A stretch of DNA of 10,881 nucleotides from Bacteroidales bacterium (GCA_003560215.1 PWIY01000063.1:1-10881); one strand, 5' to 3'; counted from the stretch's first letter, positions 1-7,685 are shown. Notes: generated from the letters alone by a model not told the origin. Translations and numbers: made by a program.

Positions 1-1
1 G

Positions 2-847
2 GCCGGGTTCAGTGCTGCGTTCAGTACTGCTTCCTCTGGCACCCCGGATCACAAAAAGCCCAAAACAGACGAAGGCTCCGTTTCGGGTCAAGGCTCAGAT
101 CCCTTGCACCAGGCTCCGCCACCACCGCTACCCGGAAACCACCGGGCGATTGTGGTCACCTCCGACCCCTCCCGCTCGCCTGACTCCACCAAAGGATTCA
201 GGATCATCGAATTAAATAGTACGGACGGCATCGCCGAAGCCACTTGCCCTGCACCGGAAGACCGCACTTTGCTGGTGGCAAACCTTGACCGGGGATTCCC
301 CGAAGACAGACTCCACAGACTCTGCAATCAGATCCAGGCCGAAGGGATCAATGCTGGGGTTGTTGCAAAAACCAGCATCAACGGCACGGACGAAGACAAC
401 CAGACCATTGACCTGTGCTCCCGCTTCGGATCCCTGCTGTTGCAAAGAAAGCTGCATGGGTTATGGATCAGCAATTCCGGCCCTGACCAGCAGGAGAGCC
501 TTTCAGTCATGGCGCTGCGTTTGCTGCAGGCTGCAGGCCTGCGTGTTTCCGACACTGAGTTCATTGCCTGCCCCACCTGTGCCCGCACATCATATGACCT
601 GGAAAAAGTGTTCAATATGGTAAAAGAAAAAACAGGCGGAAAGCCCGGGCTCAAAATAGCGGTGATGGGCTGCGTGGTAAACGGGCCGGGAGAAATGGCA
701 GGAGCCGACTTCGGCATTCTGGGGGCCTCAAACGGCAGTCTGCAGGTTTTCAGGGGCGACAAGGCTGTTTACAAAAACCTGGGAACTGAAGAAGCAGTAG
801 ACAAACTGCTGGAACTGATCCGGGAGTCCGCGCCACGATCCCTTTGA
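2..847 (+). CDS. ispG: 4-hydroxy-3-methylbut-2-enyl diphosphate synthase (IspG), C-terminal part; 5' end outside window
   Basis: IspG converts methylerythritol cyclodiphosphate to hydroxymethylbutenyl diphosphate, the penultimate MEP-pathway step, using a [4Fe-4S] cluster in the cytoplasm. The frame is open from base 2 to the TGA at 845-847, so the start lies upstream; the TTG at 104 is only an internal Leu codon. The cluster-binding C-terminal domain is clear: Cys codons at 569 and 578 in ACPTCART, a third Cys at 671 in MGCVVNGPGE, and the Glu at 692 that in known IspG structures is the fourth ligand. The family more often has CPGCGRT or CPTCGRT; here Ala replaces that Gly. The ending EEAVDKLLELIRE is typical. 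Residues before about base 230 are rich in Pro, Ser and Gly and look like a poorly conserved linker. The amount of sequence ahead of the Fe-S domain fits the large three-domain IspG of Bacteroidota, but domain A and the insert core are not visible here. Confidence 0.93.
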   Translation, partial: AGFSAAFSTASSGTPDHKKPKTDEGSVSGQGSDPLHQAPPPPLPGNHRAIVVTSDPSRSPDSTKGFRIIELNSTDGIAEATCPAPEDRTLLVANLDRGFPEDRLHRLCNQIQAEGINAGVVAKTSINGTDEDNQTIDLCSRFGSLLLQRKLHGLWISNSGPDQQESLSVMALRLLQAAGLRVSDTEFIACPTCARTSYDLEKVFNMVKEKTGGKPGLKIAVMGCVVNGPGEMAGADFGILGASNGSLQVFRGDKAVYKNLGTEEAVDKLLELIRESAPRSL

Positions 848-889
848 TAACAGGCCCTCCGGCCCTTCCGAAATTTGCCTTTTATGGCA

Positions 890-918
890 TTGGAAATGTA
901 GAAAAGGTCGTATATTTG
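890..918 (+). promoter_or_regulatory. Predicted Bacteroidota-type promoter for trkA-trkH-trkH
   Basis: A TTG at 890-892 (-33 element) lies 18 bp before TATATTTG at 911-918, which matches the -7 consensus TAnnTTTG. Transcription would begin within about ten bases downstream, giving a leader of roughly 40 nt before the trkA ATG at 966. The 118-bp gap after ispG contains no other gene. This makes trkA independent of ispG transcription, although I see no strong terminator between them: a GGCC-CTCC-GGCC stem at about 853-864 is short and has no T tract. Confidence 0.65.
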
Positions 919-965
919 TCGGTTGCAACCGGCTCAGCTTACCGGGCAATTTAAACAGGGCAGAA

Positions 966-2312
966 ATGAATATCATTATTGCAGGCGACAGCGAGGTAGC
1001 ACTGCATCTCGCTGAATTGCTTTCCGGAGAAAACCATGATGTGACACTCATCGCTCCGGACAAAGGATTTCTGAAAGTGATCGAGTCACACTCAGACCTG
1101 ATGACACTGGTGGGAGACTCCACCTCCATTCAGACACTGAAAAATGCGAACACCCGGAGGGCTGATCTGATGATCAGCGCCCACAACGACGGCAGGTTTA
1201 ACCTGCTTACCGCTCTGCTGGCCAAACGCCTGGGCGCGAAGAAATGCATCGCCAAAGTCAATGAGCCCGAATACCTGGCAAAAGATTGCAGGGCACATTA
1301 CAAGGAACTTGGCATTGATTACCTGGTTTCGCCGGAAAAGATCGCCGCCAAAGAAATTGCCAATTTACTTACCAATACCGCCGCAGCAGAGATATTTGAT
1401 TTTTCCGACCACCAGCTTTCCCTGATGCTGGTCAAACTGGAGGAAAATGCTCCGGTCAACGACAAAAGCCTTTATGAAATTGCCCGGGAGTATGATCAGC
1501 CGAATTTCCGGGCCGTTTCAATTCACCGGAAGGGAGAAACCATTATCCCACGGGGGAATGACATATTCCGCGAAGGGGATCTGGCCTATGTGGTCACCAA
1601 ACCCGCCGGGATCAATCACCTGCTTGAGCTCAGCGGGAAGAAGAAGTTTGACATCAAAAATGTCATGATCGTAGGGGGAGGTGCCGTTGGAAGCCTGGCC
1701 GCTGCTGCACTCGACAACCAATTCAACGTCAAGCTTTTTGAGATGAAGCAGGAAAGGGCCAATGAACTATCCGATTCCCTTGAAAATACCCTGGTAATCA
1801 ACGGGGATGCCCGCAACATCAACCTGCTTGAAAGCGAAAGCATCAGTTCAATGGACGCATTTGTGGCTGTCACCAACAATTCAGAGACCAATATTCTGAC
1901 CTGTCTGCTGGCCCGGCGTTACGGCGTAAAGAAAACCATTGCCCTGGTAGAGAACATTGACTTTATCGACATCTCACAAAGTGTGGGCATTGATACCATC
2001 ATCAATAAAAAACTGGCCACGGCCAGTTATATCATCCGTTTCACCATGACGGCCGATGTAAATTCCACCAAATGCCTTACCAGTGTGGATGCGGAAGTCT
2101 TTGAGTTCAATGCTTATGAGGGTTCTCCGATTACGAAAAAACCGATCAGAAAATTAAACTTTCCCAAGAAAGCGATCATTGGCGGGGTGATACGCGACAA
2201 TGAGGGCCTGATCGCCCATGGCGACATGCAGGTTCAACCGGGAGACAAGGTGGTCGTGTTTGCACTTCCGGAAGCATTTCACGGAGTTGACAAAATGTTC
2301 AAAAGCAAGTAA
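966..2312 (+). CDS. trkA: Trk system potassium uptake protein TrkA (two RCK domains)
   Basis: TrkA is the cytoplasmic nucleotide-binding subunit that assembles under TrkH and gates K+ uptake. The 448 residues match the usual length of double-RCK TrkA (about 450-460). Approximate order: RCK-N 1 at 1-120, TrkA-C 1 at 140-222, RCK-N 2 at 230-345, TrkA-C 2 at 368-445. The second Rossmann fold carries an intact GGGAVG at 237-242 with an acidic residue (E259) at the end of the next strand, as expected for NAD(H) binding. The first fold has AGDSEVA at 6-12, where two of the three glycines of GxGxxG are lost. The ATG at 966 gives a methionine directly before the first beta strand (NIIIAG), which supports this start. 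The stop at 2310-2312 is 5 bp before the first trkH start, so the genes are very likely co-transcribed and translationally coupled. Confidence 0.95.
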   Translation: MNIIIAGDSEVALHLAELLSGENHDVTLIAPDKGFLKVIESHSDLMTLVGDSTSIQTLKNANTRRADLMISAHNDGRFNLLTALLAKRLGAKKCIAKVNEPEYLAKDCRAHYKELGIDYLVSPEKIAAKEIANLLTNTAAAEIFDFSDHQLSLMLVKLEENAPVNDKSLYEIAREYDQPNFRAVSIHRKGETIIPRGNDIFREGDLAYVVTKPAGINHLLELSGKKKFDIKNVMIVGGGAVGSLAAAALDNQFNVKLFEMKQERANELSDSLENTLVINGDARNINLLESESISSMDAFVAVTNNSETNILTCLLARRYGVKKTIALVENIDFIDISQSVGIDTIINKKLATASYIIRFTMTADVNSTKCLTSVDAEVFEFNAYEGSPITKKPIRKLNFPKKAIIGGVIRDNEGLIAHGDMQVQPGDKVVVFALPEAFHGVDKMFKSK

Positions 2313-2317
2313 AAGGC

Positions 2318-3784
2318 GTGTCGGGCAAACAGGTCATCAACGGGAAATTAGTGATCAAATTCACTGGCATGCTGGTGATGTTGCTGGCATTGTTCATGTG
2401 GCTTTCCATGGGTTGGTCTGTATACTTTGGTGAGCCTGTAGCAACACGTTCACTGCTGTATTCAGGCATCATATCCCTTGCCGCCGGGTTTATCGCATTT
2501 CTGCTCACCAGAAAGCATGATTTCCGGAATATCGGAAAAAAAGAAGGCTACCTGATAGTGACCATGATCTACGTGAGCATTTCCTTTTTTGGAGCCCTTC
2601 CCTTTTACCTTTCAGGAGCCATCCCCAATTTTTCTGACGCCTTTTTTGAATCCACCTCCGGAATTGCCACAACTGGTGCTACTGTGCTTACTGAGATTGA
2701 AGCACTCCCAAAAGGGCTTCTTTTCTGGCGCAGCATGACCCACTGGCTCGGGGGTATGGGGATCATTGTACTGACCCTGGCCATTCTGCCAATTCTTGGT
2801 GTGGGCGGCATGCAGCTGTTTGTGGCTGAAGTTCCGGGAACCACACCAAGCAGGCTGCACCCCCGGATCACACAAACAGCCAAAAGATTATGGGGGATAT
2901 ACACCGGGCTGACTTTCATCATGACCTTATTGCTCATGGCTGGCGGCGTGGACTTCTTTCACAGCCTGAACCACGCCTTCAGCACCGTGGCCACCGGAGG
3001 TTTTTCCACACAAAACGACAGCATAGCGGGGTATTCTCCATATGTCCAGTATGTGGTCATATTGTTCATGATTCTCGGAGCCACCAGTTTCTCACTCCAC
3101 TATTTCGCACTAAAAGGACAGTTCAGCAAAATCCTGAACAATGAAGAATTCAGGTTCTTTCTGCAGATGATCGGAGTCTTTACCCTCATTTTCACCGCAA
3201 GCCTGCTTGTGATTAATCAGACCGGGTTTGAGTTTACCTTCAGGAAAAGCCTGTTTCAGGTTGTATCCATTATTACCACCACCGGATTCACCACCACAGA
3301 CTATATGGACTGGCAGGGATTTCTCTGGTTTTTCCTCTTTCTGCTGATGTTTACAGGCGGATGTATCGGCTCCACCGCCGGCGGGCTCAAGATGATACGT
3401 GTGCTCGTATTATTCAAGAACACCAGGCTGGAGTTCAGGCGCCTGCTGCACCCAATGGCCGTGATCCCCGTGCGCATCAACGGAAAAACCATTCCCCAGG
3501 AGATTATTCACAACTTTTTGGCATTCTTTCTTTTATATATGATGCTTTTTATGGCGGGGGCAGCCATCATGAAAATCTTCGGGCTTGACTTTACCTCTGC
3601 CATCGGAGCCTCTGCAGCCACCCTCGGCAACATTGGCCCGGCCATAGCGAACGTGGGCCCTGTTGAAAGCTATGCAAACATACCTGATCCCGCAAAATGG
3701 ATCCTGAGCTTCTACATGATCCTCGGGCGGCTCGAAATGTTCACGGTATTGCTGCTTTTATCGCCAAGCTTCTATAAAAAATAA
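2318..3784 (+). CDS. trkH: Trk-type potassium transporter membrane subunit TrkH, copy 1
   Basis: This is the K+-translocating membrane subunit, partner of TrkA. The 488 residues (E. coli TrkH is 483) show the four pseudo-repeated membrane-pore-membrane units with a filter glycine each: ATTG ending at G120, ATGG near 225-228, TTTG ending at G323 and TLGNIGP at 435-441. The conserved loop GCIGSTAGGLK at 348-358 (gating loop of the third repeat) and GRLEMFTVLLL at 470-480, with the Arg conserved in TrkH, are present. The start is GTG at 2318. It is supported because it gives exactly the same length as the downstream paralogue and aligns with its N-terminus without gaps through the shared GML at 17-19; the next Met (residue 18) would remove part of the first membrane helix. 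It follows trkA by 5 bp and precedes the second copy by 1 bp. The first 70 residues are the most diverged from copy 2. Confidence 0.94.
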   Translation: MSGKQVINGKLVIKFTGMLVMLLALFMWLSMGWSVYFGEPVATRSLLYSGIISLAAGFIAFLLTRKHDFRNIGKKEGYLIVTMIYVSISFFGALPFYLSGAIPNFSDAFFESTSGIATTGATVLTEIEALPKGLLFWRSMTHWLGGMGIIVLTLAILPILGVGGMQLFVAEVPGTTPSRLHPRITQTAKRLWGIYTGLTFIMTLLLMAGGVDFFHSLNHAFSTVATGGFSTQNDSIAGYSPYVQYVVILFMILGATSFSLHYFALKGQFSKILNNEEFRFFLQMIGVFTLIFTASLLVINQTGFEFTFRKSLFQVVSIITTTGFTTTDYMDWQGFLWFFLFLLMFTGGCIGSTAGGLKMIRVLVLFKNTRLEFRRLLHPMAVIPVRINGKTIPQEIIHNFLAFFLLYMMLFMAGAAIMKIFGLDFTSAIGASAATLGNIGPAIANVGPVESYANIPDPAKWILSFYMILGRLEMFTVLLLLSPSFYKK

Positions 3785-3785
3785 A

Positions 3786-5252
3786 ATGGATCAATCCGGA
3801 TCAATCCGCATCGGGCTAATTGCAAAACTGCAGGGCATGCTGCTGATGGTTCTTGCATCGGCAATATCACTGAGTCTGCTTTGGGTATTTCATTATGGTG
3901 AATCAACACTCATCCGCCCGTTACTGATCAGTATCACAATCTGTTTCTGCCTGGGTGCGGTATTATTTTTCACCAATAAACCAGCGGACCACAAGAACCT
4001 GACTCCCAAGGAAGGTTACCTGATTGTCACACTTATGTGGTTTAGCATGTCATTGCTGGGCGCCCTGCCCTATTATCTTTCTGGTGTCATTCCTGTTTAT
4101 ACTGATGCATTTTTTGAAACCATTTCAGGTTTTACCACCACAGGGGCAAGCATTCTGACGGATATTGAAGCTGTACCTAAAAGCCTGTTGTTCTGGCGGA
4201 GCATGACACACTGGCTCGGAGGCATGGGCATCATCGTGCTTACCCTTGCCATATTGCCAATTCTCGGGGTTGGCGGCATGCAGCTGTTTATTGCCGAATC
4301 TCCCGGAACAACTGCCAACAAACTGCATCCACATATCAGAAGTACCGCGCGGCGACTCTGGGGTATTTATTTTCTGCTCACCTTCATCCAGACCCTGCTC
4401 CTGATGCTCGGCGGCATGGACTTTTTTCACAGTCTGAATCATGCCTTCAGCACCATGGCCACCGGCGGTTTCTCCACGCAGAATGACAGCATCGCAGGTT
4501 ACTCCCCTTACATTCAATATGTGATCATCTTTTTTATGATCATGGCGGGGATCAGTTTTGCACAGCATTACTTTCTTCTGAAAGGACAGTTCCGGAAAGT
4601 ATTGGGTAACGAGGAGCTCAGGTTCTACCTTTCCGTGATCGGCCTGTTTACACTGGTGCTGACCCTGGCCATTTTTATCCTTCATCAGGCAGGCTTGGAA
4701 AAGGCATTCCGCGACAGCCTGTTCCAGACCGTATCCATTGCCACAACAACCGGTTTTGTCACCACGAATTATCTTGAATGGAGGGGATCTCTGTGGTTTT
4801 TGATTTTTTTGCTGATGTTTACGGGGGGTTGTATCGGATCCACCGGCGGCGGACTTAAAATGATCCGGGTACTGGTGCTGATCAGAAACACCCGCCTGGA
4901 GCTGAAGCGCCTGCTCCATCCCATGGCTGTGATCCCTGTTAGACTTGATGGCAAAGCCATTCCCCAGGAGATTATCACCAACTTTCTGGCATTCTTCTTA
5001 CTATACATTTTGCTATTTTTTGGCGGAGCTGCAATCATGACCGCCTACGGACTGGATTTCACATCGGCCATCGGGGCATCCATTGCCACCCTCGGTAATA
5101 TCGGTCCTGCCATCGGCAGCGTAGGACCGGTGGAGAATTACGCCCATATTCCAACGGGCGGCAAATGGGTGCTGAGCTTTTTCATGTTACTGGGGCGTCT
5201 GGAACTCTTTACCGTATTGCTGCTATTTTCCCCTGCTTTCTGGAAAAAATAA
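3786..5252 (+). CDS. trkH: Trk-type potassium transporter membrane subunit TrkH, copy 2 (tandem paralogue)
   Basis: This is a second complete TrkH pore subunit of 488 residues. It aligns with copy 1 end to end without gaps, with 329 of 488 identical positions by my hand count (about 67%). All four filter loops are intact: TTTG ending at G120, ATGG at 225-228, TTTG ending at G323, TLGNIGP at 435-441. The third-repeat loop GCIGSTGGGLK and GRLELFTVLLL are also present. The longest identical run covers the segment around 139-168 after the first pore loop. Copy 2 differs at the first filter (TTTG against ATTG in copy 1). Its ATG at 3786 is one base after the stop of copy 1, so translation is probably coupled. 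Both reading frames look functional and neither is decaying. Whether the two form homodimers, heterodimers or separate systems sharing one TrkA cannot be decided from sequence. Confidence 0.94.
   Translation: MDQSGSIRIGLIAKLQGMLLMVLASAISLSLLWVFHYGESTLIRPLLISITICFCLGAVLFFTNKPADHKNLTPKEGYLIVTLMWFSMSLLGALPYYLSGVIPVYTDAFFETISGFTTTGASILTDIEAVPKSLLFWRSMTHWLGGMGIIVLTLAILPILGVGGMQLFIAESPGTTANKLHPHIRSTARRLWGIYFLLTFIQTLLLMLGGMDFFHSLNHAFSTMATGGFSTQNDSIAGYSPYIQYVIIFFMIMAGISFAQHYFLLKGQFRKVLGNEELRFYLSVIGLFTLVLTLAIFILHQAGLEKAFRDSLFQTVSIATTTGFVTTNYLEWRGSLWFLIFLLMFTGGCIGSTGGGLKMIRVLVLIRNTRLELKRLLHPMAVIPVRLDGKAIPQEIITNFLAFFLLYILLFFGGAAIMTAYGLDFTSAIGASIATLGNIGPAIGSVGPVENYAHIPTGGKWVLSFFMLLGRLELFTVLLLFSPAFWKK
3788..3807 (+). 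repeat. Perfect 10-bp tandem direct repeat at the trkH copy 2 start
   Basis: GGATCAATCC occurs twice back to back, beginning on the last base of the ATG start codon. Each unit is itself a near-palindrome (GGAT-CA-ATCC). It encodes part of the variable N-terminal tail (MDQSGSIR), before the first membrane helix. Confidence 0.85.
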
Positions 5253-5255
5253 TAC

Positions 5256-5263
5256 TATATTTG
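5256..5263 (+). promoter_or_regulatory. Predicted -7 promoter box upstream of the glycosyltransferase gene
   Basis: TATATTTG matches TAnnTTTG and begins 3 bp after the trkH copy 2 stop codon, about 20 bp before the glycosyltransferase ATG. I do not find a clear TTG at the expected -33 distance, so the box is incomplete. Read-through from the trk operon is also possible because no terminator separates them. Confidence 0.4.
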
Positions 5264-5283
5264 CTGATCAAGCCTGCTGCAAT

Positions 5284-6198
5284 ATGCTCAGTATCTGCAT
5301 CCCCATTTACAACCACGAAGTCGGCACCCTGACCATGGAGCTTCACCGCCAGGCTTCAGAGCTGAATATCCCGGTGGAGTTGCAGTTGCTGGATGACGAT
5401 TCGGATGTGGCAACGAAGAAAAAAAACAGGCCACTGGATGCGCTGCCCTTTGTTAAATATGCAGAACTTCCTGAAAACGTCGGCAGAAGCAAAATACGGA
5501 ACCTTCTTGCCAAAAGGTCTTCCTATCAGTACCTGTTGTTTATTGATTGCGATATGCAGGTGAGATCCGGGGAATTCCTGGATCAATATACCCGTTATAT
5601 GCAACCAGGAAAGGTCGTCTGCGGAGGCCACCGCTACAGGAAAACACCACCGGAACATCCGGAATTGCTTCACTGGCTGGTGGGTTCCAGCCGCGAGGTG
5701 AAACCTGCCGCGAAGCGCAGGGAACGGCCCCATTGCTCTTTTATGACCGCCAATTTTATGACCGACGGAAAAGTGTTGTCAGAAATTGGTTTCCGGGAGG
5801 AGCTCAACGGCTATGGCCATGAAGATACCCTCATGGGGTACGCCTTGCACAAAGCGGGGATACCTGTGCACCACATCGACAATCCCTTGTATCATAACGG
5901 GTTGGAACCGGCCCCGGCATTCCTGGAGAAAACCGAAAAAAGCATTGACAATCTGTGGAGGTCTTACAAGCTCACCGGAAAAGACCCCGTATATGCCCGG
6001 ATGGTCACCATACTGCGGACCTACTTCAGATTAAAGAAATGGGGGCTGGCAACATTGCTGGGAAAAAGCTCAGGGATGTTTCTCAGGCCCGTAGCAAAAC
6101 TCCTCCGGAGCAGGCATCCAAGCCTGCAGCTTTATGACCTTTACAAATTGTGTCTGCTTTGCCGGATTGCCTCTCAGGCGTCCGGAGATGGCAGGTAG
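5284..6198 (+). CDS. Family 2 (GT-A fold) glycosyltransferase
   Basis: This predicted sugar-nucleotide-dependent glycosyltransferase has 304 residues. The N-terminus LSICIPIYN is the typical first strand of GT2 enzymes, followed by an acidic LLDDDSD at 35-41 and the metal-binding DxD-type motif FIDCDM at 86-91. The second half has NGYGHEDTLMGYAL at 175-188, the GYGxED element seen in galactosyltransferase-like GT2 proteins, where the acidic pair is the likely catalytic base region. No signal peptide or transmembrane segment is obvious, so it probably works on the cytoplasmic face on lipid-linked or polysaccharide acceptors; donor and acceptor cannot be read from sequence. The last eight codons overlap the 3' end of the convergent manA gene by 25 bp. 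Being next to manA might hint at mannose-containing glycans, but the genes are on opposite strands. Confidence 0.88.
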   Translation: MLSICIPIYNHEVGTLTMELHRQASELNIPVELQLLDDDSDVATKKKNRPLDALPFVKYAELPENVGRSKIRNLLAKRSSYQYLLFIDCDMQVRSGEFLDQYTRYMQPGKVVCGGHRYRKTPPEHPELLHWLVGSSREVKPAAKRRERPHCSFMTANFMTDGKVLSEIGFREELNGYGHEDTLMGYALHKAGIPVHHIDNPLYHNGLEPAPAFLEKTEKSIDNLWRSYKLTGKDPVYARMVTILRTYFRLKKWGLATLLGKSSGMFLRPVAKLLRSRHPSLQLYDLYKLCLLCRIASQASGDGR

Positions 6199-7169
6199 GT
6201 CTCCAGCAAACTGCACAACCCGTCCGGGATCAGCGTCACACCATTCAGTTCTGCAGGAAGCAGCATGGTTTCTCCTGCTTTGAGCTTCTCTTTACCACCC
6301 GGGTAAGCGATGGAGGCACTCCCCCTGATGCACATATATACCACAAAGGAATCCACAAACACATAATCACTTTCAAGATCACTGTCAAAACTGAGGAGCC
6401 TGGTGGTAAAAGCCGGGGATTTGACCAGCTCAACCGGGTGGTTCAGGTTTTCTGAATAGCTGACCCGCTGGTTGCCGGCACTGAAATCAATCACATCCAT
6501 GGCTTCTTCGGTATGCAGCTTACGGGCTTTGCCTGCTTCCACTCCCCGCCCCCAGTCATACAGGCGGTAGGTGATGTCGGACGACTGCTGGATCTCACAA
6601 AGGGTGATTCCTGCCCCGATCCCGTGCACCTGCCCGGGCGGAATATAGAATACATCCCCGGGCTTCACCTTCTCGCTGCGCAACAGCTTGTCAAGTGTCT
6701 GGTTTTGCAGGTGATGCAGGTATTCCGGCGGGTCGGTGTCTTTGCTGAACCCCAGCAAGAGTTCCGCCTCCGGAGCAGCATCAAGCACATACCACATCTC
6801 CGCTTTGCCGCTGCAGTTATGCCGTTCCCGGGCAATGGCATCGCCGGGATGGACCTGGATGGAAAGGGGCTGACTGGTATCAAGGAATTTGAAAAGCAGC
6901 GGAAATGAGATCCCGTGGTCGCCATAAACCCTGTCACCGACCAGGTCGCCCATGTACACCTCTGCCAGCTCATTGATCGTATTTCCCGCCAGGAATCCGT
7001 TGGAAACAATTGATTCGCTGCCCTCCAGGCCAGAGAGCTCCCACGACTCTCCACAGTTGGAAAGCGGGGCAAAGTCTTTTCCCAGCAGGGTTTTCAAACG
7101 GGTTCCTCCCCAGACCTTCTCTTTAATAACGGGGGTAAATTTCAGGGGATATAAGGAAGACATCTGCAT
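6174..7169 (-). CDS. manA: Mannose-6-phosphate isomerase, class I
   Basis: The enzyme interconverts fructose-6-phosphate and mannose-6-phosphate in the cytoplasm, supplying GDP-mannose and GDP-fucose synthesis or mannose catabolism. It has 331 residues, matching the short bacterial class I type. The zinc site is visible: Q105 and H107 in IQVHPGD, E124 in KAEMWYVL and H182 in GQVHGIG. The catalytic Arg is R202 in TYRLYDWGR. The N-terminal VWGGTRL and GESWELS are also typical. The cupin-like C-terminal half ends with an SxLxPA element near 302-306 that sets minor residues of the fold. Two in-frame ATGs lie at 7169 and 7163; the first is listed, the second is equally possible. It follows the small upstream gene by 5 bp on the same strand, so the two form an operon. 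The 3' end overlaps the glycosyltransferase gene tail to tail. Confidence 0.93.
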   Translation of the reverse strand: MQMSSLYPLKFTPVIKEKVWGGTRLKTLLGKDFAPLSNCGESWELSGLEGSESIVSNGFLAGNTINELAEVYMGDLVGDRVYGDHGISFPLLFKFLDTSQPLSIQVHPGDAIARERHNCSGKAEMWYVLDAAPEAELLLGFSKDTDPPEYLHHLQNQTLDKLLRSEKVKPGDVFYIPPGQVHGIGAGITLCEIQQSSDITYRLYDWGRGVEAGKARKLHTEEAMDVIDFSAGNQRVSYSENLNHPVELVKSPAFTTRLLSFDSDLESDYVFVDSFVVYMCIRGSASIAYPGGKEKLKAGETMLLPAELNGVTLIPDGLCSLLETYLPSPDA

Positions 7170-7174
7170 ATGAA

Positions 7175-7636
7175 TCAGGGCCAGCGGATGTTTTCATCTT
7201 CATCCATGGCCACTGCCCAGCTGACCAGCGCGAGACGGCCATCGTCAAACACAGACTGCATGTGGGCATCATTGAAAAAGACAATCCTTTCGTCCAGCTC
7301 GGGGTCTTCCTCCACTTCATGATCTTCAAAGCCATTTTGCTTCATCAGGTCAATGATCCCTTCCTGATCCAGCTGAAAAACCTTTTGACCAAACATACCG
7401 GCTTCGGCATTGTCGGTTTCGAAGTTGGTGACCACATTGTTCAGCTCTTTTTCAAAATATACGGCATGCCCCAGCTCATAATAGCTCCACACCTCCACTT
7501 CATGGATCTCTCCTTCCACGTCAATGGTTTCTGTTTCCTGCGGGGGGCCCAGCACGGCTTCAACATCTTTTTGTGTGGCGCCGAACTTCAGGCTACCGAA
7601 TCCATGCAGGGGTTTAATGTCCAATATGCTTTCCAT
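7175..7636 (-). CDS. Conserved hypothetical acidic protein upstream of manA
   Basis: I do not recognise a named family. The product has 153 residues, with no signal peptide and no membrane segment, so it is probably cytoplasmic. The N-terminal GSLKFGATQKDVEAVLGPP at 14-32 resembles the first helix-turn of BamE/SmpA-like small domains (FGxTxxDVxxxLGxP), but the rest does not clearly follow that family. The middle (YYELGHAVYFEKELNNVVTNF) looks like alternating beta strands. The C-terminal third is strongly acidic (EVEEDPELDE) and ends IRWP. The start is ATG at 7636, with a TATATTTG promoter box on the same strand about 40 bp upstream. The stop lies 5 bp before the manA start, so it is the first gene of a two-gene operon. 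The balanced composition and conserved-looking core suggest a real protein. A link to mannose metabolism is only positional. Confidence 0.8.
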   Translation of the reverse strand: MESILDIKPLHGFGSLKFGATQKDVEAVLGPPQETETIDVEGEIHEVEVWSYYELGHAVYFEKELNNVVTNFETDNAEAGMFGQKVFQLDQEGIIDLMKQNGFEDHEVEEDPELDERIVFFNDAHMQSVFDDGRLALVSWAVAMDEDENIRWP

Positions 7637-7677
7637 GGGATGGGTATTTCTGGTGAGTAATAATAGGTGTTCTGAAA

Positions 7678-7685
7678 CAAATATA
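7678..7685 (-). promoter_or_regulatory. Predicted -7 promoter box for the hypothetical gene and manA
   Basis: On the minus strand 7685-7678 reads TATATTTG, a full match to TAnnTTTG, about 40 bp before the ATG at 7636. The nearest TTG (minus strand 7700-7698) is only 12 bp away, so the -33 element is not at the usual distance. A second TAnnTTTG match (TAATTTTG, minus strand 7725-7718) lies further upstream. Confidence 0.45.

Noticed and set aside
12..215. 67-codon plus-strand frame at the window start
   Set aside because: It overlaps the IspG frame, which continues open to the window edge; its composition is Pro/Arg-rich and looks out of frame.
4125..4919. 264-codon open frame on the minus strand inside trkH copy 2
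   Set aside because: The plus-strand TrkH is certain, and the antisense product is Gln/His/Lys-rich without recognisable motifs. It is a shadow of the codon usage of the real gene.
2318..5252. The two trkH genes as an assembly artefact
   Set aside because: The copies differ at about one third of residues, with many silent differences too, so they are true paralogues and not a duplicated read.
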